Source: Pipra filicauda (taxonomy: Eukaryota; Chordata; Aves; Passeriformes; Pipridae). From it: a stretch of DNA of 64,000 bases. The DNA is taken from NCBI RefSeq assembly GCF_003945595.2, contig NW_024104283.1, positions 1,992,630 through 2,056,629 of the forward strand, read 5' to 3'. Below the pieces are notes generated by a model. That model was not told where the DNA came from and did not search any database. It saw nothing but the letters and a program-made list of their open reading frames with translations. This document shows, one piece after another, positions 11,993-25,735 of the stretch; the stretch's first letter is position 1, and every line of letters starts with the position of its first letter. Position numbers and translations under genes: made by a program.

Positions 11993-14900
11993 AGGTTAAC
12001 CAAACTTGTAATCTGTTTTTTCTAATTCTCTTCATATGACCCTGGGAGACAGCAATTCCTGACCCCTCCTCACTTTGTCCTACACATCTGTTTAAGAAAG
12101 GTCTGGAGAAACAAGGCTAGTAGTTATGCCAACATTTCCTCAAAGTCTTATTTTTTTTCTTGTAAACAACTGTGCTGAAAGAACAAAATTAATGGCAGGT
12201 GAGATTTGCAGCCCTGGGAAAGGAGCATACACTGCAGAGGAAGATGGATGGATGGTGCTGAAGTGGTGACGTCAGCTCTGAAGAGAAAGATAGGGTCAGC
12301 TGGGTGCAGCTCCATTGAAACAGGAAAAAAAAGAACAAACCCCAAATATTAGGATGTTTAAGGAAAGAGGATGTTGGATGATGAGCAATAAAATATTACT
12401 GTAAATGATACTCACTGGAAATCATGGTGTGTTGCAGCAGCTCAGCTTCAGAGTTTTACAGGGTCTACAAAGATTGCAGTTAAAGCTGGATAAACTGAGG
12501 TGCAGAAAAACTAGGAGGCATGTGAATAACTGAAGCTCAGACAAGGCAGAACTCCTGGAAATCTCCTCCTAGTCTCAACTCTGCTTTATCCTGGCCAATC
12601 TTTAAAAATCATTCCTGCTTCATACTAGTGATATGTAATACTGTCATTTTGCAGAAGGGTCTATAACACTGTGTAGAATTCAGCTGAATTCAGGCTACAA
12701 GAGGGGGTTACTGTAGTCCTCTGATTTAAAATATCACTGATAAAAATATTCTTTTAAATGTTCTGGTCAGGACTAGTGAAGCTTTTCAATTTTTAAATGT
12801 GTTTTATGTGGAAAATCCCTCTGTTAAATAATTAGCAAATGCTTTGAGCATTACTGCATATTTTATATTTCATCTTCCTGGAAGAAATGGACGGTTCTGT
12901 TGCTATAGATTAACTGCAATTTATTTTGTAATACTCTGACTGCTGGAAGAGAGAGACTTATTAGTTTACTTCTTTTACTTCTGATTATTCAAGGAATGGG
13001 GTTGGACAGAAGGGTTTAACCATAACTTTTCTTCTATTCCCAGTCCCAGCAGACATTTGAGTTCACAAAGAAAGAAATCTGTACAAGCTGAAAATGTGAA
13101 AACCAGAGACTGAGGGGTTCAACAGTATGAAGGATTGCAGGGCTGGATCTTATTTTCTTGGCAGGCACTGGCTACTATGGCTTATTTTACCTTTGACATA
13201 GCCTTATTCCACATTTCAGTGTATTTTTTTCTTAGGCAGAAAAAAAAATCATTGCTGCAGCTGCTGTTGTGTGAATTAGTCTTAGATACCAATGGACACT
13301 AATTGTGTTTAAAATTAAGAATTTGGCACAAGAAGCTGTTCAGATTTAACCTTTTCTTCATAGAAATGGAGTTACAAATGATTTTTTTCATGGAATGAAG
13401 GATAAGATCACCTTTTAATTCGTTTCGATGATCAGATCTGTGTTTTTTATGCTCTTTGAACAGTTGTGTCAGAAGTGTGGCCTTGGCTCTACTGTGAGTA
13501 TTTTTGTACATCTCAGGGTTTTTAGGCTATACCAGTAGGCCTCAGAATGCAACGCAGCATGGTAGCTGCCACATCTGTTTTCCTAGAAAGTTGTTTTGTC
13601 CTGTTTTCAAGACAAACTTTGAATTCTGAGATGGTTTTGTATCCTTAGCACTTCAATTGGCAGCGCAATTCGTGAAGGAAAAAAATGCTTCAGTATTCAT
13701 GTGTTGGACCTAATAGCCCTCCTGGCAGTCAGTGGGAGGCTTTAGTATGCCAAAAGATGCAGTCTTAGGCTGCAGCAGTCTTTCAGCCTGAAGAAATTTC
13801 CCTACATTACAGAATACAGGCAAATGTTGATTAACCGAATGTGCCTACAACACATAAAAGTTCTCAAAGAGCATAAGCTAACTTCTGAGTTTTCTCCTCT
13901 GGTGTAGCACCAGTAGTTCAGATGTCTAAGCAGTCATCTTCTTAATTTCGCAGCCCTGCTTAGGTGGCCAACCCAGTTTGTTTTCTAAGCTGTTTTATAC
14001 AGAAAGCCATTACCTGCACATACTGTCTTTGAATGCACTGGGGCTCAGGTGTATATTTTGCCCACATCAGTTTCTTCCACAGTGTTGCCTGGTTAGCACT
14101 TGCAACAAGCATCCTGTGCAGCCTTTAGAAAAGTCTCTTCCAGCTTGCCGGAGACAAACATGGAGGATGCTGATGACCATCAGGGAGTATAAAGAGGATG
14201 GTTGCAGTGGTACTTGGTGGTCTGTTAAGGGCCAGATCCCTAGTCAGGCCAACAAGGATTGCAGGGAAAAAATGAAAGGCTTGAATAAAACTAATTCTCC
14301 ATTCTGGCAATCCAACTGGGGAAATACGTGTTTCCTTGCAGCCCTGCTGTGGCTTGCAAAAACTCTTCCATCTCCAAAACAGTGCCGAGACTGATGCCAA
14401 TGAAAATAACACGCAGAAACATTTTTTAACATTTGTGCCACTCATTTGCAATTCAAATATGGGGAACTCGTGTGTGCTGAAATGAAGGGTGCAGAATAGA
14501 ACAGACCAATCTGTTTATGAAGACTGGAGGGTTTATTTACCATCACTGAGATTTAGAGGGTTTTTTTTTCATGTTATTTATTGGTATTTCTAAAATGCTG
14601 TTGAACTGTAGCTTTCCTGTTGTGATGAAGCTGAATGACTAGCATCTTGATACTTTGTTAGTAGCTTGGGAGCACATATCAAAAAGCAGAGGACACCAAA
14701 GAAGGCTGTAAGAATGTGTTCAAAATAGCATAAGGAGGAATTTTATGCAGTATTTCCTATGTACAATGTTCCTAAGGCAGTGTGAAATTTTACTTTATTC
14801 TTTCATGAAACATCTTTACGTATAAGACAAAGTCTATTTTTTAAATATTGGCTTGTTTGGGCAACTACTCTTAGGTTTGGGATGAAGTATAGTGTGATGG

Positions 14901-17900
14901 GATATCATGTAACTATGTAATATTAATCTCTGCGTAATTGTCCATAAAGGGCAGGGAACTTAAGAGGAATGTCCTTTTACAAAAATCTTCTATAATGGAG
15001 GGGGAAGCTTGTCCACTGAATTGCCCAGTTTGTGGATTATTTTTGTTTTTAAAAGTTATCTGTCACTTTTCAGTGTTGCCTTTTTCTCCTCACAATCCAG
15101 AAAAAAAGACTATTCAATAGCTAGCATAAAATTTAAGTCCAGAGGTGACTCTTACAGTAAATACCAGCATGACATTTGATATAAATTCTTGCCTAAAATA
15201 CCTGTGATAAAGCTTAGATCCTATAAGTATGCATATGTATGTATTGGTCCTAGAGAATGATCTAGGTGGGGGTTAAGCACCGTGCTCCAAAAAAGCAAAT
15301 CCATGTAAACCACTCTTCATCATCTGAGCATATGCAGACACCTACCATTTTTGTGACACTGTTTTAATCCTATGTGGAATGGCTTCATGAGGACAGCTGC
15401 ATCTTTAGCATACATGAAAGCTTACTGAGCTCAGTACAGGGCTATTTCCAGCTAAGAATGCAAAACAGCAGAGACCGTTGTTGTCCACCTCTTTCCTAAT
15501 GGCCGGCTAATTACAGGATAGAGAAGGACTTACTGAGGAAATCAGACATTCAGCACCCTCAGACAATTCTCACTTATTAGATGACAGATCTCACTGGATG
15601 AGAGTGGAATCATGACACATCCTCTTCCATGGTTTTCAGAGTTGATTTATACTCTCTGCCATGCTTGCATGGGACTGTTTTACTTTCTGTAACCACTTAA
15701 AATGCTATGCTCCTCTGGTTTCTCTGGAATTTGTGGTTTGTATTAAGGAAAGGGATAATTTTAACACAAGAACTGAAATCATGCCTGACTCCTGAGCAGA
15801 CAAAGAAAAATATCTCTAATGCTATTTCCTTAGGTCTTTAACTTCAAAGATAAAAAATGTACATCTTTGCTCTGGTACACATACTCTCTACCTCAACTTC
15901 TCTTGCATCCTTTGAATAATTATTCTGTTAGGAGTTGTAAGTCACACAGTGCTTTTGAATTCATAAAATTCAGCATACAGGAGAAGTACATATCAAATTT
16001 AAGGACCAAAATGGAGTCATCAACCACTCACGAGGCAACACTGGCAAGAAGGAGCACTCACAGCTTCTTGTCCTGAGCAATACAGAACACCAAGCAGCTA
16101 CTGGGTTAACTTGTCCTAACACAGAGCAGAAGCCCCTGGAGTGAATCCAGCATTGCTTATCTAAGAGCTGTGTCCCTGTGTTTGATTAGTGTCCTGTTTT
16201 GGTTTTGTTTTTCCAAGGGAATCATAACTCATTTGCACAATCCCTAGTCCATAATGAATACACCTACTGGGATTTATAACAGATAAATTAAAGGAGATGT
16301 GCTCATGAGACAGCAAAGCACGCAGCAGTAGAAAGGGTAAGGAAGTACCCTTTTCATTCTGTTGGATAAGAATGGTCACTTAGAGCAGGATCTAATTTTA
16401 ATTTCTAAGTTATCTAAATACCCACATCAAAAAAGGAAAACAAAGAGAAAACAGGTCATTATGGGCAGACCGGTATCACAAGTGCTTTGGTATCTTGCTT
16501 TTGTATGTTGCATTCAGTACCTGGTAGGTTACGTACAGCACCAAAGTAGACAGGATTTATAAAGATGTCATTAAAGAATGTCATTAAAGGCTGCAGGAGA
16601 CAGTAAAAAAAAAACTGGTCCCACTTAATAACTTTCCTGAATCTTACATGATGTTTTTCAGTGTAAGCAAAACAAGGACTGTTAATCAAGTGGCAAGTCA
16701 GCTGCTGCTCAGAAAAAGGGGTGCAACACTGTATGACATCCTTAAAAAATAAAACCCAAGAAGTTGTGATCTGCTGTGGAGAGCTGAGGGTGCGTGTTGG
16801 TCTTCAGATTAATTTAGGTAAATTTAATTTATCAGTAAATCAGCTATGATAGGATGTTGGAGAGAGATAAACAGGCTGTAAGTGTGGATGGGAAAAATAT
16901 ATACACAGCAAAACAAGCTGGTTGGGTATGTGGAGAAGCGTGTTGCTGGAAAATCCTGTGAGACACTTCATACTAGCTGTAGTATCATGTATAAACTTGT
17001 GTCACATGTCAGGCAGAATTCAAATGCTGAAGGGACTGAGCTGTGGCAGAGTGTCTGGCTTTGTGTGATTGCCAAACAACCCAGTATGGAGCACTTGGTA
17101 GCATCTTACTATCTATCTTCTGCTTGTTATGACTATATAGTGCTGTTTCCCGGCAATTTTGAGTTTATTTGAAGGGCTCTGGAGAAGGGAACCTGACTGG
17201 CATACAGCACTGGAATGGACACAGCAACTGCTGGACGATGCAAGAGGATTCATAGGGGAGGAGAAGAGCAGAAAGCAACAGAGAGAAGCAGAAGTGAACA
17301 AGCACGGAGTGTAAAGATGGAACAGAGGTGTACCATTAAGGTATAGTTTAAGATGTTACCTAGGGATGGAAGGACCTGTGGGAAGCTGAGGAGTGTATCA
17401 GTGTTCTTTGCTTAGCATGGCAGATCTGTTTATCTAATTCTTTTATCTGTGGTATTTCTAGAAGTAATGTGCAAGCTGTACTGCAATGTAGAGACAAGCA
17501 ATAAAGGCAGTTCAGCTGCTAGGATCTGTAGATGCTGATGCCTGAGGTCTCTCATAATCTGGTATGTGGCCAGCAGGAGAGGAGGAAGCATAGTAAAGGA
17601 GAGGAGAGAAGTAGTACGCTTGGTTTACAGCTGTCAAACAATAGTGTTTCTTGTTTGGGAATGAGCTTGGGTTAAAGCTCTTCAGACCTATTTGCCTAGG
17701 GCAAGGCTCCAGGCTGGAATGCTGTTAGGAATTTACAGCTTAAAGCTCCTTGGCAGCAGTTGCCATTTTTCAGCTTTTGTGGCAGTGGAGCAGAATCCTG
17801 GGAATGGTAAGGGAAATCTCAGAAGGTATTTGTGAGACACCTAGGAGATGCATGTAGGGATGGGGAGGGAGTCTGGGAGAAGTCAGCAGGGTGTCATGGA

Positions 17901-20900
17901 TCTGTAGCAGACCTGGCAAGGTGGGGGAGGCTGTACTCAGTTTCTTTCCCTCCTCTCAACCCGTTCCCATCTTTTCCTCCCCAGGGGTGGATCCTCATGT
18001 TCTTGGGAGTCTGCAACTTTTGTCCAAAGTCCACGACTGTCTCCTTCCCACTTTATAGCTGTCTTCCTCTATCAAGTCAATTTTACCTAGAAAAAACCCT
18101 CCTTGTGGCTTTGTTGTGGCCTCTAATTATTCTCTGCTGAAAAGAAAACAATGTTGGTGTGTCTTCTGTTACAGAACAAAGAGGGGGCAGAAGGTGGGTG
18201 AGGACTATTTAGGCCAGAACAGCAGGTTCTGTCTCCCAAGTCATAGGCAAAGTCCCTTACAGTCTTCAGCTGCCTCTAGTGAGCTGATGTCATTCAAGTA
18301 GTCACACTGATGTCAGAAGCTCGCAGTTCAATGTTCATTATCTTCCTATGTAGTTGTCAGAGATGTATCTTTTGTCAGGTAAAGCAAAATCAGCAAGTGT
18401 TATGAAGAAAACATGATTGGTAGAAGTAGCAGAACTAACCTAATACAAGAATACTTGCCCATGTTATACCCATCATCAAGCAGCACTTTAGAATAGACCA
18501 CCAACCAGTAAAGATCAGCCAAACTGAATGGTGCTCTCTACCTCATAAAACTCATCTACCTCAATTTGAAGGGCAGAAGCAGAGCCCTACCTTCAGAGAC
18601 ATCTGGGACCAAGCTTGTGTAGCTGGAACCAGCACAATTAATGTTACTCCTGATTACTGACAACCACGGGTCCTGTCAGCAAGGAAAGGGGAAGTAGAGA
18701 TAGCCACTCTTCTGTAACTTTGTAGTGTCCTTTGCATTATTAATCACCCTTTAACAGAGGTGATGAATAGCCACACTCCTTCCCACATATCCAATTATTG
18801 CATAATAATTAATGTTTGCATTTAGCCCGTCCTGACCCAAACCACAAGATGCCGAAGTCTCTCGTGTCAGTTCAAGGCTGCCTTGTAGGTTTCTAAACTG
18901 GGACCAATTAATGGTAGGTAATTCCTGCACGCTCTCTCCAAGCTCCTCTCCCAGTTTCTACTCTTCCCTTTTTAAGTCTGGTTCCTAGTGCAGTGCTGGT
19001 CAGGCAGGCGTGGCTATTGAATACATCAGGATCATAGCTCAGTGGAAAGAGACCTGATAGGCACACTAGCCTCTTTAGTGTCAACACCTTTAAGTGTATA
19101 TAGAGGCTACATTTATGCAGCTTTGCATCTAGTTTAGATGAGCAACATTTAGTTCCTAAGTGAATGTACATGGATGGAATAAGACATTTTTCTCTTCATT
19201 CCAGATCTGTTTTCTATCCAAACTAAAATCTTGGCCAGTTGACCTATCCACCTCATTGATAATTTCCTCTGTCTCCTAGCATAAATAAGCCACAGCTGTA
19301 TGTGTTTCTTGCAAGTTATCCTGACTTAGATGACTAATCAGCTCTTCATTCATGTATTACCTTTGGTCTTCTCAGGGTCCTAATATCCATGCAGTGTATA
19401 AAACTGGATGGTTCTTCCCCTCAGTTATCCCTAAAATAGTTCAGTCTTCTTGAAAAATTGAAACTTATCTGGACTTGTCTCATCCCATAGCTTTATTAAT
19501 GAAAGATTGGTTTCAGGCGTTGGAGAAGCTCTTTGTTCTCTCTCCTGGTTTTCGAGGAAGCTGGTTCCTATCTTTGCTCAGATAATTCTTCCATAATATT
19601 TTATTTATCTGAGTTTCATGCTTCAGAATTCTTTCTTCCTCACTAGTCTTGAAGTCTGAATTGTCCTTTACTAACATGCAAGGCAGGCCATTTTAATCTT
19701 ATCCTTCTTTCAGTCACTCTCCAAAACTGTCTGTCAGGATAGGCTTGTCATGGCCGGAGTTTAGTTGCAGAGATTCTGGGATTTACACTCACTATAGTAG
19801 CCACACTTCTCTGCATTACCTCTCTTTTTCCTAATAATTAAATTGCAAAATCTCTGTGATCAAGAACATTGTCATATTGCTTTGTATTTAGAGTAATTTC
19901 TATTATGATTGGCTTATCATTCATGACTGGAATTCCTAGGTGTTACAGAAATACAGATTTTTTTTTATTTTATTCATGTATTCATTTAAAAATACCATGT
20001 GGTTTTAGGGATTACTTTAGGAGATTTTAGTGCAATATTCCTGAGAGGAAATGTAAAATGTCAGTGGTTCGGGATTCTATCCACCAAATTGTTTCTCCAT
20101 TGCTCAAATTGCCATGGAATTCTTCTTGTTTGTAAAACCAATATTCTACACTTTTAGTGTTTATGTGGACCCACACTACAAGATCATAGACTGGATCAAC
20201 CTTCACTGCAAGAATGCTGTGATATTAGGACAGAGCAGTTTCAAAACCTCAGCAACTGTGTATTCTTTTAGATACTTAAAGTAATAGATTTTCTAAGCTG
20301 TATAATCTCACCAGATTCTTAAAGGACACCATCTGTCTGTACCACTACAAAAGTCCAAGTTGGCCCTCCCCCTCCCAAAAAATGCAAAATGTTTTTGAAT
20401 CATAACTGTTGAATGTATTTTCACAATTTAAGAAATTTAACTAAATATTTGAAGATGAAAGAGCATTAACAAAACCGAGAAAGCAGAGTATGGGAATTTT
20501 CATCCCTAGACCTGATAGGAATGTGGAATTTGAGCAATGTTTGTCCTTTATTCCCTCAGCTCAGGAACACCATTCTTCTTGCACTAGGGACAAAAACATC
20601 TCTGGATGTAACATGGGAATAACAAGGCAGGATACAGAAATTAAATATTTATTTCTGACCAAGTCCCACTCCATTTAGTGCTTTCCCAAATTAAGAACAT
20701 TACTAGCAGTAGATCTGATGAGCTCTCTCATGAACCTTCTTTCTACTGAACTATGTCTTTCTAGTATCCTGCAAGCCCAAAGGACACAGCCCAACTGTAG
20801 GCAGCCAAGCTGCATCAGGGCCTTATACTGACAACCCTAAAAGATGAGAAGAGCTCAGTGTGTAGAGGAATCTGAGGCTCCATTAAAACCTTATTGCGTG

Positions 20901-21138
20901 TTACTGCACATTTAAGATGATCTACAACACTCCATTTGGCTGAGGTATGCTACAGCCCACACATATATGGGCTTGTTTTGCCAATGAAAACCCCTTATAT
21001 TCTTGTGTACTCCCATTATTGTCCATCAAAGAAGTTTTGTTAGTATACTCAAAAGTGTTCCCTCTCTGCAAGCATCACTCGCACTTCTATTTATATAATT
21101 TAGAAGTATAAATGTTTGCATATGTGATTTAAAGGAAA

Positions 21139-21164
21139 GGTGTATATATACATATATATACACC
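21139..21164. repeat. TA-rich near-palindrome
   Basis: A 26-bp sequence of the form GGTGTATATATA-CA-TATATATACACC whose halves pair almost completely. It could be a decayed TA dinucleotide repeat. Confidence 0.7.
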
Positions 21165-21975
21165 TATAAGAAGAAGAAATGAGAGATGAAGCAATATTTA
21201 CAGATAGTCCTAATGCAGAACCCCTTTGTAGGCAGGTGGGAAGAGTAGTGTTTCTTTTCATAACTGAAATCACAGAAACATTTACAAAGTAGAACAAGAC
21301 TTTTGTTTGAATGCCTATTCTCTGTATCCACACAACCCCTGAAAGCTCTGCAAAGGTGAATTTCAGTTCTCATTCTGGATTTCAGGAAGATGCTGAGAAA
21401 AAAAAGTCCCACTCAAAATGTCTCATCTGATCTTGCTGGAACTGGTAGTTGAATGGGCAGAGTTCCCACTTGTCTCAGCTCTTCAATAAATGTATTTCTT
21501 TTGTACCCATGATGGCACAAGGAGCCATTCTCTATGTCATGTTGCTGGTGAGAGAGGCTTCCCACACTCTCAGAGATTGTAACTCCATCTCCTTTCTCAA
21601 CGGTATCATTAAATCTTACACTGGCGTGGGTTTTTGTGGAAATCCCTCATGCACATAAATGAGTGAAATGATAATGATAGCAAACTGCCTCAGGCTCAAG
21701 TATCAGGATGCAGTTTCACAATTAGCCTAGGCTGGTCTCAGTCCATTTTGCTGTATCCTTCCCTTATGCCCCACACCTGCCAACAGCAGAAGTGGTCCTA
21801 CAGTTACACACAGACAGATCAGCCGCCCTATTTGGCAAAACCAGCTGATTTGGAGAGGGGATAGTGTTTGTTTTCTGCTTAGGCAGGTCCCTTCCTTGAC
21901 TATATAGCCCCATGAAAGCCAGTACCAATACACAGCAAGGGGGCAGGGGCAGGACATAAGGTTGTCCGTGTCTTT

Positions 21976-23260
21976 AGCAGAAACGCAGATAACTTGTTAA
22001 AATCTCTCACTAAAAAAACCTCTTAGAACAGATTGATAAAACTGAATTGTGGAAATTGCCAGGACTTGACAGTATCTATTCTTGAATTCCAGCATAGCTG
22101 AAATATGAAATTGCTGTGTTGCTTTTTGTGGTGTGCCACTTGAATTGGCTTGGGTAACAGAAGAATTGAAGATGGAGGCTTTGGGATATTTTTGGTAAAC
22201 ATAAGCCAGTATGGCTGATTTACATACCAAGAAAATAAACTAAAACTGTAACCAAAACTGGAACTAGCATTGCAGTAAGTGGCTAGAATAAGAAGAGTCA
22301 ATATAGCTTTATGAGACAGAAGTTATACTTCAAAAATCTATTAGAGTCCTTTATGATGAGTGTATGAAAGCAAACAAGGAGCTGAGAGGGGTACAGTTTG
22401 GTTTTCAAAACACTTTTGACCAGGCCCCTCAGTAAAGGCTCATAAAAAATTAAGTTTCTGATGAAGGAAGAGACAAAATCTGTGGGTTAGTAATTGTTTA
22501 AAAGCTATGCAGCAGTGGCTAAAAATACAACTGTTTTCACAACAAAGATTTGTTACAATTTCACTATTATTGGTCTTTTATTACTAAGTGATGCTGAAAA
22601 GGTGAAGAATATGATACAGTGATGAGGCTTACTGATGACACTAAGTTCTTTGGGATACTAAAATCAAAAGCCAGCTGTAAAGTATTGCAGAAGGACACTA
22701 CAAATTGCTGAATGAGAAAAAAGCTAGCAAAATTAGGTTAACTTAAACAAATCCTAACTTTTCCATGCAGGCTAATGTTTTCTGAACATCACTACCATTC
22801 AAGAAAGAGGCCATGGAATCATTTTGACCAGTTTGATTAAAATAGTCACAGTTCAAAGGTAAACCACAAGGAAGGAAACTGAGATTACACAGGAAAACAC
22901 TGGTATAGCACTCTACTTTTCTCTATCTTGTATTTTTCTAGGTTACAAGGAGGAGCAAGAGGAATGATCAAAGTTGTGAAACCTTTCCATCTGAGGAGAT
23001 ACTAAATGAAAAGTAAACAGACCAAGATGTTTCTATTTGGAGAAAGGGTATGTGAGAGGATACTATGGAAGAAATCTATAAAACGGTGAGTGGTGTTAGG
23101 GCAGATAGCGAACAGTCACGTACAGCTTCTCACAATAAGAGAACTGAATGGAAGTCTGTACAATTTTTGTTTGGCAGATTCAAAACACAAGGAAGTAATT
23201 TTTCCCATAATGGAGAACTGAATGTAGAATACACATAGTGTTATGGTAATTAAAATGGGA
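21976..23260 (+). mobile_element. Ancient CR1/L3-type LINE remnant
   Basis: Heavily diverged but collinear with the reverse-transcriptase half of an old amniote CR1/L3-type element. In order: an AATTGCCAGGACTTGA block (about 22056), a stretch with GACCAGGCCCCTCAGTAAAGG (22419), TTACTGATGACACTAAGTTC (22629, the DNA behind an LTDDTK-like form of the FADDT active-site motif), GCAGAAGGACACTACA (22687), TCTATAAAACGGTGAGTGGTG (23075) and a terminal GGAAGTAATTTTTCCC. No frame is intact. Divergence is much greater than in the other CR1 copies here, so it predates them. Confidence 0.7.
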
Positions 23261-25605
23261 ATGGGTTAAAAAAGGAATCAGAGTAATTTTAGAGACAAGC
23301 CTATTGAAGACTATTATGCAGTGGTCTAGAAAGAAATCTCCAGCTTGGAATTATTGGGAGTTACAGGATATGCCCTGGAAAGGATCAATCTGTATGTCTG
23401 ATGAGCTTTTCATAAGCACCTACAGTCGGCCACTGTGGGGAAAAGGGAACTGAGCTATGAAGACCTTTGGTCTGGCCAAGTACAGACTTTTTAAATTCTA
23501 CTTTCCCAACAGAGTAAATGACTTTATTGAGGGTTCTAATATCAACCACATAATTTGAGGTTAGCACAGGTAAAGGATATTTTAGATGTTACATCTAACT
23601 CGATATTGCTTTGATTAACAGCTATGAAATATCCAAAGGGCATTATTTGGCATCATTCAGGTGTCACTGGTCTTATGCCATGAATGCAACAAGGTTATGT
23701 ATGAGACCAGAGCTCTTTCTCCTGGTAAACACCATGCCATATGTTTTTATCAGGCACTAATTTGGAGGAGAATTAATCTTAAGAAAGTTATTACGTTAGA
23801 GTGTCCTAGTTATGTCTAAGTATAGAGCTGGGGGCTTCTTCAATTATACAAATATTGCTAAACATTTAATTTCAGATTCTCAGTCTGGTGGATAATAAAA
23901 AATGACTACCCACCAAACTTGTAGCATTAAATGGAGACTTTATTTTTGGCAGCTCATTGGAGAGGGATTAATATTACTGGAATGGCTTTGTTTCTCAGCA
24001 ATGCCTCCTTAAGAACAGCTTCCTCTGAACAAATATTTCTATTTTATTGAGAAAAGGAAATACAGTATTAGAAATCAATGTTTTTAAAGGGTAATTTAAA
24101 GAAATCTAATCTTGGCAGATGCTGAAATATTTTCAATTTAGAACAAATAGTATTTCTGTCATCCAGTCAGCTTTTTAAAATTAGACCATTACTCCTTGAT
24201 AAGTTAATTACAAAACAGAAAGAGACTCAACCAATCTAAAAAGGTGTTATTAATGAAAGTATAGAGCACATGTCTAAAAGCTGCTTTTACTGATTTATGG
24301 GTGAAATTTTACTTTTCATATGAAAAACCTTGTCTCGAATGTCTTAAATCATAGGGAAAAATGCTCAATTTTTTACCCTATCACAACTAATTTTTTACAC
24401 TGGTACACTGATGGACTATTGTTTTTCTGTGCTACCATCCATTATAAAAACTGACAGCATCATAATTGAAATTATTTAAAATATGGTGGATTTAGATAAT
24501 TCTTTACTTCGGTATAGATATGACTACACAAGAAATGCTGCTACTGGAAATTGCTAGGATGAGTTACCAAAACGGAATTATTGCTCAGCAGGCCATACTC
24601 CTCTGGGGGTAGGAAATGAAAAATACCATAAATTCCTTTGAAATGCGGAAAGATAGGAGGAATGGAAGGAACATTTTTTGTTGTGTCTGAGGCCTGGTCA
24701 TCTTTAGGCAAATCTGTGCGCTCCAGGGCAGATGCCCAGTATCACAGACTGCAGAAGTTTCACGCTGCACAGACACTTAGGCTCCATGCAGACATGAGAA
24801 GCATGGAGTAGGTTGCAACTATGAGTTGAAATGTCTCCAGGTCCACCAGCTGAATCCTGGTCTCATTAAAATCCCTGGTAAGTCTTTCAGATCAGTGGAG
24901 TCACAATTTCACCCCAAGGATTTTGGGTAAAAACAAGTAAAACTCACAAAAAAAATTACTGTGGATGATTAGCTTCATAATATCTGCCCATGGATGTCTC
25001 TGCTGCATGGCTGCATTTTGTGCTTCTTGCAGTAAGAACCTGCCAAGGTGCCCAGTGGAAATCCTTCCTGGTTAGTGCTGGGGTCTGAGCCAAAGCCGTG
25101 TCCGGTATCAGTCAAGCAATTTAACAATATGAATAGTGGCAAGCTAAACCCCAAACTAAATGCCCTGCCTCTGAGTAGTTTACCAGTATAGAAACTGAGC
25201 CACAGAGGCAGCTGGTTTGGCAATCTCTTTGGGAAACTGTCACTTAGCGGTGTGTGATGACTGGTAAACCCACTTCAACTAAAATCCTATTTAGCCTCAA
25301 ACAACAGGAATAAAATATAATGGAAGACGAAAAGGTTTTAAATCGTACTAAAAGTATCAACATACATCTTTCTTACAACAAATGTTCCTGTCCTAAAGTG
25401 CACAGGCAGATTTAGCCTTTCCAGATACTGTACAATTCCATAGAATTTCACAGAACTGGTCAGTCAACCGCAGAAAAAGCCTGGCCAACTGCAGAAAAAT
25501 GGCAGAGATAACAAATCTGGTTATGGGAGATGTTGTTTCTATGAAACTGTAGAATATCTGAAAAGGCTAAATCTACTTGTTCACTTTTTGGGGTAAGAAA
25601 ATATA
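23261..25605. other. Non-coding stretch, nothing recognised
   Basis: AT-rich; no exon or repeat family recognised. Confidence 0.5.
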
Positions 25606-25735
25606 TATTACATTATAAATATATTGAACAGTACTGGCCCTAGAATTGAAACTGGAGGAGCACTACTGGTGATTGGTTGCCAGCCAGGTGTAGCCCCATT
25701 AACTGCAACCCTTAAACTGTTGGACACCAGGTAAA
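25606..25735 (-). mobile_element. Short old CR1 fragment, reverse orientation
   Basis: The stretch containing TTGAACAGTACTGGCCCTAG and GCCAGCCAGGTGTAGCCCCA matches the reverse complement of an internal CR1 reverse-transcriptase region. Both ends fade into the flanking AT-rich sequence. Confidence 0.6.

Larger units (their letters stand above)
11211..21975. other. Long non-coding stretch with one TTTA microsatellite
   Basis: No coding exon, RNA gene or clear transposable element recognised across about 10.8 kb. A TTTA-type simple repeat lies at 11963-11992 and a near-palindromic TA-rich hairpin at 21139-21164. The 138-codon frame at 13978-14394 is overlapped by a comparable reverse frame and has no recognisable features, so it is not called. 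Confidence 0.5.

Noticed and set aside
13978..14394. 138-codon forward frame
   Set aside because: No recognisable motif, and a 108-codon reverse frame overlaps it; no promoter or splice context.
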